The notes under the pieces are model-generated. The model ran no database searches, was not told the DNA's origin, and saw only the letters and a program-made list of their open reading frames with translations. The position numbers were made by a program, and so were the translations under genes. A DNA stretch of 64,000 nt from contig CAZAFC010000001.1 of NCBI GenBank assembly GCA_964484675.1, positions 62,001 through 126,000 on the forward strand, given 5' to 3'. The stretch comes from CAZAFC01 sp964484675 (GTDB taxonomy: Bacteria; Patescibacteriota; Saccharimonadia; Saccharimonadales; UBA4665). Positions 34,896 to 42,990 of the stretch are shown one piece after another (within the stretch, counting starts at the first letter, position 1; every line of letters begins with the position of its first letter).

Positions 34896-34944
34896 TGCCG
34901 GCCCAAGCGTAAGGACTGCAAAAGCAGCCGCGCCTGGGCCGGCA
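34896..34944 (-). terminator. 3' hairpin of the DUF4419 gene
   Basis: A perfect 10-bp GC-rich stem (34896-34905 with 34935-34944) begins 30 bases after the stop. No T-run. The hammerhead ribozyme lies 45 bases further on. Confidence 0.5.
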
Positions 34945-34974
34945 ACACTCGTCTCGTGCAACGCGCTTGATGGG

Positions 34975-36042
34975 CTACATCCGGCCGTAGTCGGCTATGG
35001 CGTAGCCGAGCCGGGGCATCAGGCCCGATTCTCTGGAGTAAACCACGCCGATGGCGCCGCCAGCGAGAGCCAGGCTGAACTTTTCTCGCAGACTCTCGAG
35101 CACGATCGGCACGATGCTGACATCCGACGGGAATTCGTTGCTGTAGTAGCCGGTCGACTTCCAGTCGAAGGTCTCCTTGAGCACGGGCCCGCCACTGGTC
35201 TGCTGGTACGCGAAGAACGCGTTGATCCATCCCATGACCAGGGAATTGCCTGCGCGCTGGTAGATCGCCGACCCGAACTCCTTGTCGGGGGCAACTGTCT
35301 CGGTCGCGATGTCAGCGATCCGCTTGGTCACCTCCAGCAAATCCTCGAAGTAGGCTCGCAGGCCAGCGAACTCGTTCGCCAGCTTGAGCACACTGTTGTG
35401 CAGCATGGTCCAGTCTCCCGGAGCGCCGACGAACTGGACGCAGGGGACCCTGCCCGGCGCACTCGGCGCGACCTGCGTGTACGGCCCGACGGGCTGCATC
35501 AGTGCCGCGAACAACACGTTCTCGTCTTCGAGCGTGGAGATCGTGAAGTGCGGCACGAACAAGCTCTTAGCCCGATCGGAGAACTTCTCCTGGAGTGCGT
35601 GGCGAATCATCCCCATGGGCGGCAGCCAGTTGCACTCGGAGCCGTAAGCGACGTTGTCGTGGATCATGAGCGGCTGCGCAGCGGCCTTGGGGTCCGCGAA
35701 CAAGCTCGCGTACTCGCTGTCGATCCGCCTCAGGTACTCGGCGACTTCGCGCGCGATCCAGAACCATACCACTTCGGGACGCAAGCAGAAGCCCACGTCC
35801 GCGACGGCAGCCTGCCCCAGTGCCTGGATGGCCAGACTGCCTGTTGGAACTCGATGCTCATGCCCGTCCTCCTGCGGCGCCGTGTCGCTGCACGCCTGGC
35901 GCGAGATGATGACGTGCCGCGTGTCTCGGACGATGGGTCGGAGTCGCCGCGGCCCGCCGAGCATGCTGTTCAGGAAATCCGTGTTCTCGACCACGCCGAC
36001 AGAGACCGCCGGACGGCGGACAATGCTGGTGACGACACACAT
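34975..36042 (-). CDS. DUF4419-like protein (355 aa)
   Basis: A soluble protein whose central part (about residues 85-310) follows the DUF4419 pattern: VVWFWIAREVAEYL, a FVPHFTISTLEDENVLFAALM block and CVQFVGAPGDWTML, then GWINAFFAYQ. The function of this family is unknown. The first 80 residues are less convincing, but AAGGCGAG before the ATG at 36042 supports the start. GC-rich codons. The unit is framed by a 22-bp leader hairpin, a 3' hairpin and a hammerhead ribozyme. Confidence 0.72.
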   Translation of the reverse strand: MCVVTSIVRRPAVSVGVVENTDFLNSMLGGPRRLRPIVRDTRHVIISRQACSDTAPQEDGHEHRVPTGSLAIQALGQAAVADVGFCLRPEVVWFWIAREVAEYLRRIDSEYASLFADPKAAAQPLMIHDNVAYGSECNWLPPMGMIRHALQEKFSDRAKSLFVPHFTISTLEDENVLFAALMQPVGPYTQVAPSAPGRVPCVQFVGAPGDWTMLHNSVLKLANEFAGLRAYFEDLLEVTKRIADIATETVAPDKEFGSAIYQRAGNSLVMGWINAFFAYQQTSGGPVLKETFDWKSTGYYSNEFPSDVSIVPIVLESLREKFSLALAGGAIGVVYSRESGLMPRLGYAIADYGRM

Positions 36043-36116
36043 GGGTTGCTCGCCTTCTTCTCATCTCCGGCTGCCAAAGCGCCCGGATCAAACTTGGGGT
36101 GTCTACTCTGTATGAG

Positions 36117-36170
36117 ACACAAGATGAGACAAGCAGGCGCGTGCTCGTGCCTGCTTGTCTCATCTTGTGT
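36117..36170. promoter_or_regulatory. Perfect 22-bp hairpin upstream of the DUF4419 gene
   Basis: 36117-36138 pairs perfectly with 36149-36170 around a 10-base loop. Read on the plus strand it ends in a T-run and looks like a terminator, but no plus-strand gene precedes it. Read on the minus strand it is in the 5' leader of the DUF4419 gene, matching leader hairpins of the other orphan genes. Confidence 0.75.
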
Positions 36171-36339
36171 TTTTTGTCTATCTGCTGCCAAAACATTACC
36201 ACTTAAAGTGTGGCAATACAACAAATTGGCCGTTTGACCAACTTTAATCTACTATATCATTAAATCTAGCAAAAACAATACTCAGCCGACGGCGATCGAC
36301 ATCTCGCAACAAAGATATCTGGAAAAAGTTCTCATTACG

Positions 36340-36426
36340 TGGTGGGCGAGGAGGGGCTCGAACCCTCACGACTTTTCAGCCAGCGGATTTTAAGTCCGCC
36401 GCGTATACCAATTCCGCCACTCGCCC
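36340..36426 (-). tRNA. tRNA-Leu (anticodon TAA)
   Basis: An 87-base cloverleaf with long variable arm. Acceptor GGGCGAG pairs with CTCGCCC, T-loop GGTTCGA, anticodon TAA in ACTTAAAAT. CCA is encoded (36342-36340). Confidence 0.96.
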
Positions 36427-36506
36427 TGAAAACGGCATGATTGCCGCATTTTTGCTCTATTAAAATCGACCGGCTTGTGCTTCAGTATACCAAAACGCTC
36501 CCGTGG

Positions 36507-37859
36507 CTACAATTTGTCGGACGGCCAGCTGAGTGACAATGGCGCGTGCGCCTTCAGATCGAGGGTAGGCACCGGCCCGCCAAACGTATATTCAACGTGC
36601 GAATAGGCGTATGTCTGGTGCGGCTGCGGCTTGCCGTGCGCGTCCAGAATGTCGGCCGAGCGCAGTTCGGCATACGCTGGAAGCTGGGTCGTCGGGTCCA
36701 CATAATACGCAACTCGCATGCCGGCCGCCCCGGCGCCGAGGTACGTGTACGGCTGCGTGGCAGGATCAAGCCCAGTACGCTTGAAGGCATCCATAAAATA
36801 TTGCATGCCGAGATATTGTGCGCCCGACTTTGGCTGTTTTTGCCGCACCGTAATGTCAAATCGCACATACTGCTTGCCGGCGTGCTGGGCCAGCGAAACG
36901 CTATTGACCTTAACCAGCTGCCGATCCTCGCGAAGCGCATCGCCAAACGTTTGCGCCTGAATCGCAGACAGGCCGCCCGCGTTCAGGCCATCATTCGGCC
37001 CGGCCGGCAAGACATTGCTCGCCGCACAAGTCTGGGGCACGGTCGATTTCACCCAGCTCGGCTGCGACGCGGCCGAATCGTACGCGTAAAGTTGGCCGCC
37101 GACGCATTTCGTTTGGTCCGGCGGCCCGGCCGGCGCATTGAGCGATTGAGCATCCGATTCAAAACTAAATTGCTTGGTTGCATAATCAAAAGTGACCCGA
37201 TTGATCGTGTCCGGCTGCCGATAGTCGTTCGACGCGGTGCTGAAATAGTAGCCAGTGGTCGTCTGGACAGTTCGCTGCTGAGCGGCATGCGCAAAAACTG
37301 CGAAAAACGCGCTCGTGCTGTCAATCTTACGCAAATCCGCAGCGGCCAAGGGCCCGTGCAATGCGCCCAAATCCTTCTGGGTCTGAGCTTCGGCATTATG
37401 ATAACCTGCCAAACGGTAATGCCGCGAAATCTTCGGGCCTTCGATGCCGCCGATAATCGCCAAAGTGGTCACGAGCACGATCAGCGCACTTACCGCAAAA
37501 AATAGCCGCTTGCGGCCAAGTTTTTTGGGCGGTTTGGGCGTAGAAATATTGAGATTTGGTAATATGGGTACAGCTGGGGGCTGCGACTGCGGCGGTTGCG
37601 CAGAGGCAATCTGCGGCTGGTATGTCGAATCATACTGAGCTTGAGCTGCCGGGGGCTGCACGTAGCCCATCGGGTTCGGCGAAACAGGCGGCGCCGCCGG
37701 ATGATTGTACGCAGCAGCGGCACCAGATGCCAGCGGCGGCAGCACGGGGCGCTCAGGATCTTCATACATGCCTGCCGGATGCTCGCTTTGCGGCTTGTTC
37801 CAGGGATGCTTTGAATTGAATTGTTGCTGTGGATTGTGGGCGTTATCTTGAGAATTCAT
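36507..37859 (-). CDS. Membrane-anchored protein with Pro-rich N-terminus (450 aa)
   Basis: Start at 37859 is favoured by GAGGTG six bases upstream; a GTG nine bases earlier overlaps that site. Residues 1-115 are a Pro/Gln/Ala-rich cytoplasmic tail. A basic patch and one membrane helix (about 120-142) follow. The outside part of 300 residues has three cysteines and reads like a lipoprotein-type beta fold. Unknown family; probably a surface protein. It ends 80 bases above tRNA-Leu. Confidence 0.72.
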   Translation of the reverse strand: MNSQDNAHNPQQQFNSKHPWNKPQSEHPAGMYEDPERPVLPPLASGAAAAYNHPAAPPVSPNPMGYVQPPAAQAQYDSTYQPQIASAQPPQSQPPAVPILPNLNISTPKPPKKLGRKRLFFAVSALIVLVTTLAIIGGIEGPKISRHYRLAGYHNAEAQTQKDLGALHGPLAAADLRKIDSTSAFFAVFAHAAQQRTVQTTTGYYFSTASNDYRQPDTINRVTFDYATKQFSFESDAQSLNAPAGPPDQTKCVGGQLYAYDSAASQPSWVKSTVPQTCAASNVLPAGPNDGLNAGGLSAIQAQTFGDALREDRQLVKVNSVSLAQHAGKQYVRFDITVRQKQPKSGAQYLGMQYFMDAFKRTGLDPATQPYTYLGAGAAGMRVAYYVDPTTQLPAYAELRSADILDAHGKPQPHQTYAYSHVEYTFGGPVPTLDLKAHAPLSLSWPSDKL

Positions 37860-37887
37860 AATCGCCACCTCATAAACTATCTAGAAT

Positions 37888-37961
37888 TGGAGGCACCGGC
37901 CGGAATTGAACCGGCGTACAAGGTTTTGCAGACCTCTGCGTAACCACTCCGCCACGGCGCC
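37888..37961 (-). tRNA. tRNA-Cys (anticodon GCA)
   Basis: A 74-base cloverleaf. Acceptor GGCGCCG with CGGTGCC (one G-T pair), anticodon GCA, T-loop GGTTCAA, discriminator T and encoded CCA (37890-37888). Confidence 0.95.
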
Positions 37962-37998
37962 ATGCTTCAATTATACGGGGGTACGGCGAAATTTTCAA

Positions 37999-38028
37999 TT
38001 GACAAACGAGGCGTGTGCGATTTATGGT
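37999..38028 (+). promoter_or_regulatory. Promoter for gene 38075-38578
   Basis: TTGACA (37999-38004), an 18-base spacer, TATGGT (38023-38028). The leader contains the hairpin GCGTAC / GTACGC at about 38032-38054. Confidence 0.6.
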
Positions 38029-38074
38029 GAGGCGTACCTGTGTATGCAGTACGCATCTACGCATGGAGGTGATC

Positions 38075-38578
38075 ATGGCAAGTGCAAGTTATGTGCTCGG
38101 TCTCATCTTGCTCCTGGCCGGCTCAATCGCAGTGCTCGTGAAGTTGTTGCGACGGCGCAGCGACCAAGCAGCCTTCGACGGCGAGATCACGGCACAGCGA
38201 CAAGTACACCACGACAAGGCGACCGAGGAACTCCGCATTCAGCTCCGGAAGCTGCTCAAACAACTTGCGATCAGCCAATTCTCGGCTCCCGAACCGAGAC
38301 GAGCGCTTCAGCAGGCCGTCGCGCTTCTGCTGCAAGCCCACATGGAACTCGAGCGAAATCTCGAGCGCACCAGCGCCTTGCTACACGACGCAGAGGAGTG
38401 CATTCGACAAGCCAAACCAGTACCGAACATGAGATCCCACAGATCGTTCAGCACTCGGCTCACGTTGTCGGCAATCTTGGGCAACAGCCCTACGCTGTGG
38501 TGGTTCGGCCACCTGCTCATCGTATACCGCCTCACGAGTCCGATCGCACGGTCTCAGCCGCCGAGCACTTCCGCCTAG
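38075..38578 (+). CDS. Membrane protein with coiled coil (167 aa)
   Basis: Start fixed by GGAGGTGAT, a near-perfect Shine-Dalgarno, directly upstream; earlier in-frame ATGs lie in the leader. One membrane helix (residues 4-24) is followed by Arg/Lys residues and a long charged helix (about 30-115), then a less ordered tail with a second hydrophobic patch. No family recognised. Lone plus-strand GC-rich gene with promoter, leader hairpin and 3' hairpin. Confidence 0.65.
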   Translation: MASASYVLGLILLLAGSIAVLVKLLRRRSDQAAFDGEITAQRQVHHDKATEELRIQLRKLLKQLAISQFSAPEPRRALQQAVALLLQAHMELERNLERTSALLHDAEECIRQAKPVPNMRSHRSFSTRLTLSAILGNSPTLWWFGHLLIVYRLTSPIARSQPPSTSA

Positions 38579-38612
38579 CAGCTTTGCGTCAACAGCAAAC
38601 TGCTCCTCCGCC

Positions 38613-38643
38613 GGCCGGCGAAAACTCCGCATTTTCGCCGGCC
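38613..38643 (+). terminator. 3' hairpin after gene 38075-38578
   Basis: A perfect 12-bp stem, 38613-38624 with 38632-38643, seven-base loop. Confidence 0.6.
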
Positions 38644-38746
38644 CCCACTTTGCCCCTAATCTTCGTTCCATCTACTTCTGATACACCTAGGCTTGCCTTT
38701 AGTAATGGCTTCGACGTTGTTGTTGCACACAGAAGTCAACTCCTCG

Positions 38747-39472
38747 CTAGGGCTGGTATGTCAGTGATTCCATGATCAGCAAACTCGTTTTGGCGTCGGT
38801 GGTAGTGAACCAGGCCTCTGCTTGGGCGGCTGTCGTAAAGGAAGCACCGACAGGATAAGCCATCAATTGCCCATTATCATTTGAGCCTTGGTCGCTGAAG
38901 CGCGCTGCCATTTCAAACTGCGAGGTCTGCCCGATCACGAGTGGATAGGTTGTGAGTAGTGACGCATTTACGACCGAATACGTTGGTAAGTTGTTAGCCG
39001 TAAAGGCGCCTCCAACGACCTTCAGCCCTGCATTTGTCGTCACGCTCTGAATATCAGCAGCCAAGAAGTCCCCACTGCCGCCATCCTTTACCAAGGGGTT
39101 GGCATAACTAATAAGCACTGAATTACTGGGATTGCGAAGCGAAATAGCAACACCCTGAGCGCCGTTCGTCGTCAGCTCCCACCCCGCCGGATACCTGAAA
39201 CTGTAGTGATACGTCGTATCCGTGTAGGTCTTCCAGCCCGCGTATGGATCCTCGGTTCTTGGTGTTGGCTTGGCTTGACTGCTCGTTGAGGTACTGCTTT
39301 TGCTGGTCGTAGCTACATGTTTTGCTTTGTGGTTCCTGTGGTAGACGTACACGCCAGCACCACCAGTGGCAGCTACTACCAGGATGACAAGCAAGACCCC
39401 AATGAGGCCAAAGCCTTTGGTGTTGGTGTGACTTGTGGAAGGATGATTTGTTTTGGGGTGGGAGTTTTGCAT
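38747..39472 (-). CDS. Pilin-like surface protein (241 aa)
   Basis: The N-terminus is short and polar, then KGFGLIGVLLVILVVAATGG near residues 19-38, which resembles a type IV prepilin cleavage site and helix, but the usual Glu at position 5 of the mature protein is Gly. A Ser/Thr linker leads to a soluble domain starting AGWKTYTDTTYHYSFRYP, a PsbP-like pattern. Proteins of this plan are frequent in Saccharibacteria. It may be processed as a pilin or simply be membrane-anchored. Confidence 0.7.
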   Translation of the reverse strand: MQNSHPKTNHPSTSHTNTKGFGLIGVLLVILVVAATGGAGVYVYHRNHKAKHVATTSKSSTSTSSQAKPTPRTEDPYAGWKTYTDTTYHYSFRYPAGWELTTNGAQGVAISLRNPSNSVLISYANPLVKDGGSGDFLAADIQSVTTNAGLKVVGGAFTANNLPTYSVVNASLLTTYPLVIGQTSQFEMAARFSDQGSNDNGQLMAYPVGASFTTAAQAEAWFTTTDAKTSLLIMESLTYQP

Positions 39473-39560
39473 GGGTGTCCTTTTTTACGTTTACACGTTG
39501 ATAAGTTCGGTTAGTAATAAGCATAAATGAATCTGCTGGGATCGACAATAAAGTAGTTAG

Positions 39561-39625
39561 ACCGTGGAGGCGAGAAGCATTTCCGCAGGCTGGATTGCCC
39601 GGAAAAGCTTACATCTCACCCCCAC
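39561..39625 (-). terminator. Possible 3' structure of the CHAP-lectin gene
   Basis: CCGTGG with CCACGG, plus an inner imperfect stem around GGCGAGAAGC and its partner. Lies about 60 bases after the stop of 39683. No clear T-run. Confidence 0.4.
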
Positions 39626-39682
39626 GGCAGGCCCTGAACGCCTCGCCCGAAGCCAAGCGTTTTTGTGACCTTAATGTGTTCC

Positions 39683-41398
39683 TCAAGAAACCTGGCCAAT
39701 AGCCGAAGTGGTCGCAGTGCCGGAGCTCCACCACAGGGCAAATAGCGTGCCGGCAGTGTTGACGGCGTAGACGTTCTGCTGCGTGCCACCAGCTGTTAGC
39801 TGGCTGGAGACAGCCGAGTCCGAGACACCCGCCGGATCGCTGTAGCCTTGTCCAAGGTGGACGCCATTGGCATTCCACCAGACCTCCCCGAACTGGCCGA
39901 AGCTCGTGCCGTAGTAGATGTGCTCGATGCCGTCATTGGTGATCTGGCTGGAGATGGACGTCGGGTGGTATCCGACGTTGGCTACTTGCCAGGTGGTCGG
40001 GCCGCTGGAGGTTGGACCCCACCACGTTTCGTCGAGACCACCAACAGAGTTGGCGCTGTAGATGTGGCGCACACTGTCCGCGGTGATCTGACTCGACACG
40101 GCCGTGACATTGGTGCCGACATTGGCGGTAAAACCAAGATGGCCGCCGCCAGATGTGGCGCCCCACCAGACTTCGCCAACTTCGCCGTTGGTAGCACCAA
40201 AAAACAGGTGCTCGGTTCCGTCAGCGGTCACTTGGCTGGAGATGCTGACAATGTCTACTCCTGTGTTGTAGATCTGAGACGTAATTGCCGGGCCGGAACC
40301 CCACCATGTCTCGAAGAGTGAACCGGCAGCGTCGGCGCTGTAGATGTGCTGGACGCCATCTGGTGTGACTTGGCTCGACAATGCCGTGACTGCAGCCGCA
40401 ATGTTGTACGACTGGCCGTTATGCACCCCACCCGAATTCGAGTTCCACCAGACTTCGCCGACCGTTCCACCAGCGGTGCCGTAGTACACATGCTCGGTGC
40501 CGTCGGTGGTTACCTGGGCAGAGATGCCCGTGATGGCACTGCCGACATTGGCGATTTGCCACGTCGTGGGCGAGGGAGAGCTTGGGCCCCACCAGGTCTC
40601 AAACAGCGAGCCAGTGGCAGTGCCGGAGTAAACGTGTTGAACACCGTCTGACGTTACCAGGCTGGTGAGGAGGGGCGGAGGTGGTGGGGGCGAGGAACTG
40701 CTCGGGGCGTTTGTCATGGCCGAGCCGAAATACACATATTCCGAGAAGCCCCGCTTTGACGGCACGCCCGTCCACGTGTCACCGTCGCCAGCAGCATCGT
40801 GGTTGTACTCCTGGACCGTGATAGTGCTGACTGTCTTGTCAGGGCCATAGGCGATATTCGTCAAAAAGGCCACATGGCCGGGACTGCCCGGGACCACAGC
40901 CGCTGCGTACAATTGCGGCGTCGTGCCGACCCCGACCAAGCCCTTACTCTTAGCGTTGTCATACCAGCTTCCGCCATTACCAAGACCAACATAGTCAGCC
41001 GCAGGCACGCCGTAGGTAGCCAGTTGCCAAGCTACATAGTCAGTGCAATTGCGGTAACCATAACTGCCGTAATTGGGGTCGAGGGAGTCCGCTTCCGACC
41101 AGCCTTTCTGAGTATCCGGAATTGGCCCCCAGTCATAGTTGGAGCAATAGTTTGCTCCGCCCATCGCAGTGTATGGTGAGTGCTCGCACGGCTTATTGGC
41201 GTACGGGTATCCCAGGTTGCCATAGGTGGTAGTATCCGCTTGTGCTGGGGTTGCATTGCGGATCGAGAGGGCGGTGAGGCAGCCGAAGATGAGGGTCAGT
41301 GCCGTCAGGAGAGCGGTGAGCTTGTGTTTGCGGGAATGCGCTGCTGGCGTTTTGTTCGGTTGGGCCGGAGACACAAGAGGCTTAGCGAGCGTGGACAT
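39683..41398 (-). CDS. Secreted CHAP hydrolase with a seven-repeat lectin-like propeller (571 aa)
   Basis: Start at 41398 is supported by GGAGGG and gives a signal/anchor segment near residues 27-47. Next comes a CHAP domain with Cys in YRNCTDYVAWQL and His in SPGHVAFL, followed by a Ser/Pro hinge. Then seven repeats of about 47 residues, each starting with a form of SSQVTxDGxxHxYxG and containing TWW or VWW. Odd repeats carry LFETWWG and even repeats GEVWW, so the array grew by doubling a two-repeat unit. The plan resembles PLL-type sugar-binding beta-propellers. Probably binds glycans on host or own wall while the CHAP domain cuts peptidoglycan. Confidence 0.88.
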   Translation of the reverse strand: MSTLAKPLVSPAQPNKTPAAHSRKHKLTALLTALTLIFGCLTALSIRNATPAQADTTTYGNLGYPYANKPCEHSPYTAMGGANYCSNYDWGPIPDTQKGWSEADSLDPNYGSYGYRNCTDYVAWQLATYGVPAADYVGLGNGGSWYDNAKSKGLVGVGTTPQLYAAAVVPGSPGHVAFLTNIAYGPDKTVSTITVQEYNHDAAGDGDTWTGVPSKRGFSEYVYFGSAMTNAPSSSSPPPPPPLLTSLVTSDGVQHVYSGTATGSLFETWWGPSSPSPTTWQIANVGSAITGISAQVTTDGTEHVYYGTAGGTVGEVWWNSNSGGVHNGQSYNIAAAVTALSSQVTPDGVQHIYSADAAGSLFETWWGSGPAITSQIYNTGVDIVSISSQVTADGTEHLFFGATNGEVGEVWWGATSGGGHLGFTANVGTNVTAVSSQITADSVRHIYSANSVGGLDETWWGPTSSGPTTWQVANVGYHPTSISSQITNDGIEHIYYGTSFGQFGEVWWNANGVHLGQGYSDPAGVSDSAVSSQLTAGGTQQNVYAVNTAGTLFALWWSSGTATTSAIGQVS

Positions 41399-41835
41399 CT
41401 CTGTCTTCCCTCCAGGGGTTTGAGAGTGCGAAGGTGCGAGTGCGTGCCGGGTGGCGGTTTGAACGTGGTTTCGAGAAATCAATTCGCACTCGGCGTGAGA
41501 TTATGCAAGGTTCGTCAGAATGTCAAGAAAAATGTGTGAGTTTGGCAAAATTCCAGCCCGAAAATAGTGTTTGGATGTAAAAGCAAGCCAAAGTTACATA
41601 AAATCAAACAACGCGCCAACGAAGACGCGTTGTTTGACTCGGACCGCCCAAAGCGCGCTACGGATGCGCGTGATAGGCCATGGCCTCGAAGATGAGACAC
41701 AGCGCTGTAAAGAGCGACACCAGCGCAGTCAGTTGGCTTTTCGTAAGGGTCGTTTTGAGCGCTGGCGACTGAGCTCCCGCCCGCTTGGATGCATCGAACG
41801 CTCATGCCAGGCATGCGACCGCGAGTCATCACTCG
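41399..41835. other. Intergenic leader region of the CHAP-lectin gene
   Basis: It holds a perfect 12-bp hairpin (41604-41615 with 41626-41637) and a weaker pair CGAGTGCG / CGCACTCG (41437-41444 with 41485-41492) in the leader. No gene seen. Confidence 0.45.
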
Positions 41836-42468
41836 TCAAGCAGCCCACACCGGGTGCATAGTCTGCTCGATCAGAAAGCTGCTGATCGGTGCGATCGTGA
41901 CGCCACGATCGCTAACACCAGCCCGAATTTCAGCGTCAGTAACAAATGCCAGCATGCTGTCGGGCCGATCGGCTTGCTCGGCAAGCGTTTCAAGCGTGCT
42001 GTGCGGCAACGCCACCGAGCACACATCCCCCACACGCGCTGTCTGATCACCGGTGCGCTGCGATATACCGATTTCCGTGGCATATCCCATATGACTCGAG
42101 ACGGCACCCACCAGCTGCGCGCTTCTTACGAGGTCAGTTTCATCCACCAGCTCTTCGCCCAGCTCGCGGAGCGGATCAATTTCCCGATCAACGCCCAGCG
42201 CCAGCCAGTTCGCAAAACCCTTGAGCGCCCGGCGCGGCACATTGCGCACGCGCAGCTCATTCTCCCGTTCAAAATCCTCGTTCTGGACACTCAAAAGCTC
42301 AATGAGCGCAGCGCGGCCAATATCGCTTACTTGGATCACGCCGCCAATCGGCGTCAGCATACGTTCGCCGGTTTTCTGCAATGTCGCTTTATTGACGAGC
42401 AATGCACGGCGACTCTGATGCGTGATGTCCGCCAAAATCGATGCCGATACTCGTATTTTTTCCGCCAT
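41836..42468 (-). CDS. Nudix-like protein (210 aa)
   Basis: Contains an Ala/Leu-rich core with LTPIGGVIQ and then DPLRELGEELVDET, which resembles the REUxEE part of a Nudix box, though the Gly-Glu first half is unusual. Nudix proteins hydrolyse nucleotide derivatives. The C-terminal 80 residues are alpha/beta and unrecognised. SD GGAGAAG before the start. Confidence 0.55.
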   Translation of the reverse strand: MAEKIRVSASILADITHQSRRALLVNKATLQKTGERMLTPIGGVIQVSDIGRAALIELLSVQNEDFERENELRVRNVPRRALKGFANWLALGVDREIDPLRELGEELVDETDLVRSAQLVGAVSSHMGYATEIGISQRTGDQTARVGDVCSVALPHSTLETLAEQADRPDSMLAFVTDAEIRAGVSDRGVTIAPISSFLIEQTMHPVWAA

Positions 42469-42534
42469 GCTACTTCTCCGCTTACATAGTAATGTAACTC
42501 ACCTGTCCGCTGCCGCGCGCCCCATGTTGCGCCA

Positions 42535-42568
42535 CAAAAAATCAGCACCGCGGTGAGCGATGCTGATT
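42535..42568 (-). terminator. Rho-independent terminator of gene 42583
   Basis: Minus strand: AATCAGCA pairs with TGCTGATT (42540-42547 with 42561-42568), followed by TTTTTT. Confidence 0.85.
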
Positions 42569-42582
42569 GCCGGCCAGAACTG

Positions 42583-42771
42583 CTAGTTCCAGCCGAATGC
42601 CTGGCTCAAGATCCACAGCGTTGTCGCGATGGAAATGAAGAACAAGCCCAGGCCAACTGGACTGCCCCAGCTGAACCATGAACCCCACGCACGCCAATGC
42701 TTGAGGCTGTTTTCGTGGCTCCAGTTGTACTCTTTTTCGTAGTCCTGGACACTTTTACCTTGGTGTTGCAT
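42583..42771 (-). CDS. Small membrane protein (62 aa)
   Basis: AAGGAG Shine-Dalgarno upstream. A charged Trp-rich N-terminal half is followed by one hydrophobic segment (about 36-58). A strong terminator follows. No family recognised. Confidence 0.65.
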   Translation of the reverse strand: MQHQGKSVQDYEKEYNWSHENSLKHWRAWGSWFSWGSPVGLGLFFISIATTLWILSQAFGWN

Positions 42772-42990
42772 ACTGCTCCTTAGTTATATAATGGAGATTG
42801 CGCGTACACGGGTTCGACGATGCCCTTGCTGGCGCAAGCTATACATTCATCTGGTGGCTGTTTTTGTCCGCCATGTTGTTCGCCGAATGTCTGGCGCATG
42901 GCTGTGATGCGACGACCACGTTGCTCGCATGTTACCACAAAAATCGCCAAAAAGGAAGCTGCGCCGATGTGCCACGCAGCTAGTTGGGCG

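Noticed and set aside
36117..36170. CRISPR repeat or insertion-sequence end
   Set aside because: A single perfect hairpin with no array, spacers, transposase or target duplication.
37870..38076. Open frame across tRNA-Cys
   Set aside because: It reads through the tRNA gene and has no independent support.
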